Positions 62,186 to 64,000 of a stretch of 64,000 bases of DNA are shown here, one piece after another. Every line of letters starts with the position of its first letter. Position 1 is the first letter of the stretch. The notes under the pieces were generated by a model that was not told the origin of the DNA, ran no database searches, and was given only the letters and a program-made list of their open reading frames with translations. Both the position numbers and the translations under genes were made by a program. This DNA is from Hypholoma sublateritium FD-334 SS-4 (Eukaryota > Basidiomycota > Agaricomycetes > Agaricales > Strophariaceae), in assembly GCA_000827495.1 (NCBI GenBank), contig KN817599.1:62001-126000 (forward strand), in the 5' to 3' direction.

Positions 62186-63414
62186 ATGTCTGAGAAGGAA
62201 ATGGACATTGAGCATATCCAAAACGCGCCGGGCGTCATGCGCGTTGCGCCGCGCCGCCCATCGCGTATAGCCAGCGGTGGCCCCGCGTGAGTGTCCCGTC
62301 CTGCTTCTCAACCGCATTTACTAACGACCTCGACCACCTCACGCTATCGTCCTGAAATATCCTCTTATCACGCCCCTCCCACGCCGCCGACGCGCGCTGC
62401 AGCGGGATCTTCTCGTTCGCCTCGACGACGTTCATCCTCTCGATGTTCAACGTCAACGCGCGTGGGATCACCATCCCGAACGTCGTCGTCGGCATGGCCA
62501 TCTTCTCCGGCGGCCTCGTGCAGTTCGTCGCCGGCATGTGGGAGTACCCGCGCGGGAACGTCTTCGGTGCGACCGGTGCGTGTCTTTTCTTTCTTTCTTT
62601 GCTATCGCGCGGGTGCTGCGCATGCACATCGCGCCCGTCAGCCGCACGGCCGCGACGCGGCACGCAAGGACACGCACCTGTTTACACAGAACGGTAGCGG
62701 GAAGGACAGCGTGACCGGAAGAGTGCATGCCTAGCAGACGCGAACCGCGCCATTTGTCTTTCTTTACTATCGCGCGTGTGTCCTGCGCAATACGCCTATG
62801 TCCACTGTGACGGGCGGGGCGTCAGCCACTCGGACCACCGGCCCGCAGCGCAGCGCAGAGTTCCAACGCCCCGGAGAGTCGGAGACCACGCGCGCTGACG
62901 CGCATCCTCCCCGCAGTATTCGCCTCGTACGGCGCCTTCTGGATGTCCTACGCGACGATCTTCATCCCCAGCTCCGGCATCCTCGCCGCATATCCGGCCG
63001 GCTCGCCCGAGCTCGCGAGCGCGCTCGGGATATACCTCTGCGCGTGGCTCATCATCACCGTGCTCTTCCTGTGCGTGTACTTCCCCGCTTCAGCGCGTTA
63101 GTATTAACGCTTGTACATGCAGCATCCCGTGTCTCTTCCGCAGTGTCGCGTTCGTCGCGGTCCTCACGACCCTCGCAACTACCTTCGCACTGCTCGCGGG
63201 CGCCCAGTTCTCCGGGATGTTGGCGTACGTTCTTCCCAGCTTACCACGCAAATTACAGCTAATATTATTACAATCCAGAGTGCAAAAGGCCGGAGGCGTC
63301 TTTGGCTTGCTCACATGCGCCATCGCCTATTACATTGGCCTCAGCGAGCTCCTCGATGCAGAAAAGAAGCCTCTCTTCCGGTTGCCCCTCGGCACAATGT
63401 ATGTCAACGACTAA
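62186..63414 (+). CDS. GPR1/FUN34/YaaH-type (acetate/ammonium) transporter, 214 aa
   Basis: Exons 62186-62286, 62403-62575, 62917-63070, 63144-63224 and 63279-63414, in phase. After a charged N-terminus (MSEKEMDIEH) come GIFSFASTTFILSMFNVNARG, VVVGMAIFSGGLVQFVAGMWE, FGATVFASYGAFWMSYA and FGLLTCAIAYYIGLSELLD, the six-helix pattern of the AceTr family, which moves acetate (and is linked to ammonium export) at the plasma membrane. The usual NPxPLGL motif before the first helix is not present in this model; the exon 1-2 join reads GGPAGIF. The third intron-exon step spans 341 nt (62576-62916), far longer than its neighbours. Small size is normal for the family. Confidence 0.85.
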
Positions 63415-63841
63415 TGATGTTAAAGCGCGTATGCTACGTCCATTTATGCTAAGCCTGTTTGTATGCCAATCCAATCGCAAGCTTTGTCCTTCATTACACA
63501 AACAGTTTTGGATTGCTGGGAATATTAGGTAGGCTAATGACTAGGGTAAAGGATTCCGGTGGGAGTGATGATAGGATTGGTCAAGACATACGTGTGTGGC
63601 CGCTAACTGGGACCCAGCGCGTGCCGAAAGCGAAAGCGAAAACAACAGAAATCCTAAAAGAAAGCCGTAGGACTGTGCGATTACTGAACTACTTAGAGTA
63701 AATAACGGAAATAACGATGTGATGATAATAATAGAATCGAAGCAATTATTCAACTGAAAACGGGAGAAGAAAAGAATTGACGGCCGTCAAAGGAAGGGGG
63801 AAGCTCACGGGTAGAATAAACAAGACAGCGAAAAATTGAAA
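63415..63841. other. Convergent spacer 63415-63841
   Basis: 3' region of the transporter and of the gene entering from the right. No gene. Confidence 0.5.
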
Positions 63842-64000
63842 TTAAAGTTGACGAGGGACAAACATGAGCTTGCACTCCATGGCGGCAGGGAAAATCACCT
63901 AGACAATCGTTAGCGTGACGCCAGCAAATACAGAACTAATTCTCACAAAGCTATCTTTGATCTCCATGCTTCTCTCGTTCGTTTCGGCGGGTGCTACGAT
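63842..64000 (-). CDS. 3' end of a minus-strand gene running off the window
   Basis: On the minus strand an open stretch 64000-63947 ends in a donor (TTT|GTGAGA), a 48 nt intron with a CTAAC branch sequence runs 63946-63899, and the last exon 63898-63842 reads VIFPAAMECKLMFVPRQL then TAA. The splice signals and coherent frame make a real gene likely. I do not recognise the family from about 36 residues. Confidence 0.5.

Overview
The window reads as nuclear DNA of a filamentous basidiomycete (Agaricomycetes). Coding regions are broken by many 40-65 nt GT-AG introns. The gene families are typical of mushroom-forming fungi: F-box/LRR, HET-domain, FunK1-type, HNH-type, a chitin synthase with a myosin-like motor, and basidiomycete 6-phytases. 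I built gene models by joining exons whose phases close and whose family motifs stay in frame; cDNA evidence was not available. Two single N bases (15126, 27811) show it is a draft assembly.

Layout. 0-5 kb: end of an F-box/LRR-like gene (+), an AAG/MPG-like DNA glycosylase (-) and a multi-pass membrane protein (-). 5.9-7.8 kb: phytase A with an N-terminal membrane anchor (+). 8.4-10.7 kb: HET-domain gene 1 (+). 11.5-13.8 kb: a 17-exon GH5 exo-beta-1,3-glucanase (+). 14.0-16.4 kb: an HNH-type gene (-) cut by a 936 bp inverted-repeat element. 17-22 kb: a repeat-rich stretch holding a frameshifted second HET gene (+) and a transposon-like fragment. 22.0-23.3 kb: a GC-rich single-pass membrane protein (-). 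24.3-26.2 kb: a secreted helical protein (-). 26.2-30.0 kb: gene-poor and largely AT-rich. 30.0-33.7 kb: a 1,065-residue disordered/WW-like/membrane protein (+). 35.0-36.2 kb: a secreted two-repeat protein (+). 36.8-39.0 kb: PTR2 peptide transporter (-). 40.4-42.8 kb: amino-acid permease (-). 43.9-44.4 kb: histone H3 variant with a long, divergent tail (+). 44.8-51.4 kb: myosin-motor chitin synthase (-). 51.8-55.0 kb: coatomer beta' subunit (-). 56.9-58.5 kb: FunK1-like degenerate kinase (+). 59.6-61.3 kb: phytase B (+). 62.2-63.4 kb: GPR1/FUN34/YaaH-type transporter (+). The right edge carries the last exons of another minus-strand gene.

Functionally this is a mix of core cell biology (COPI, chitin synthesis, histone, nutrient uptake) and fast-evolving accessory genes. 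Phytases, the GH5 glucanase, peptide and amino-acid transporters and the acetate-type transporter fit a saprotrophic nutrient-acquisition lifestyle. I see no biosynthetic cluster, CRISPR, rRNA or clear tRNA. The least ordinary items are the inverted-repeat element that split the HNH gene with a 6 bp target duplication, the divergent H3 tail, the two phytases with identical internal exon lengths (including a 9 nt microexon), and the broken HET copy beside an intact one.
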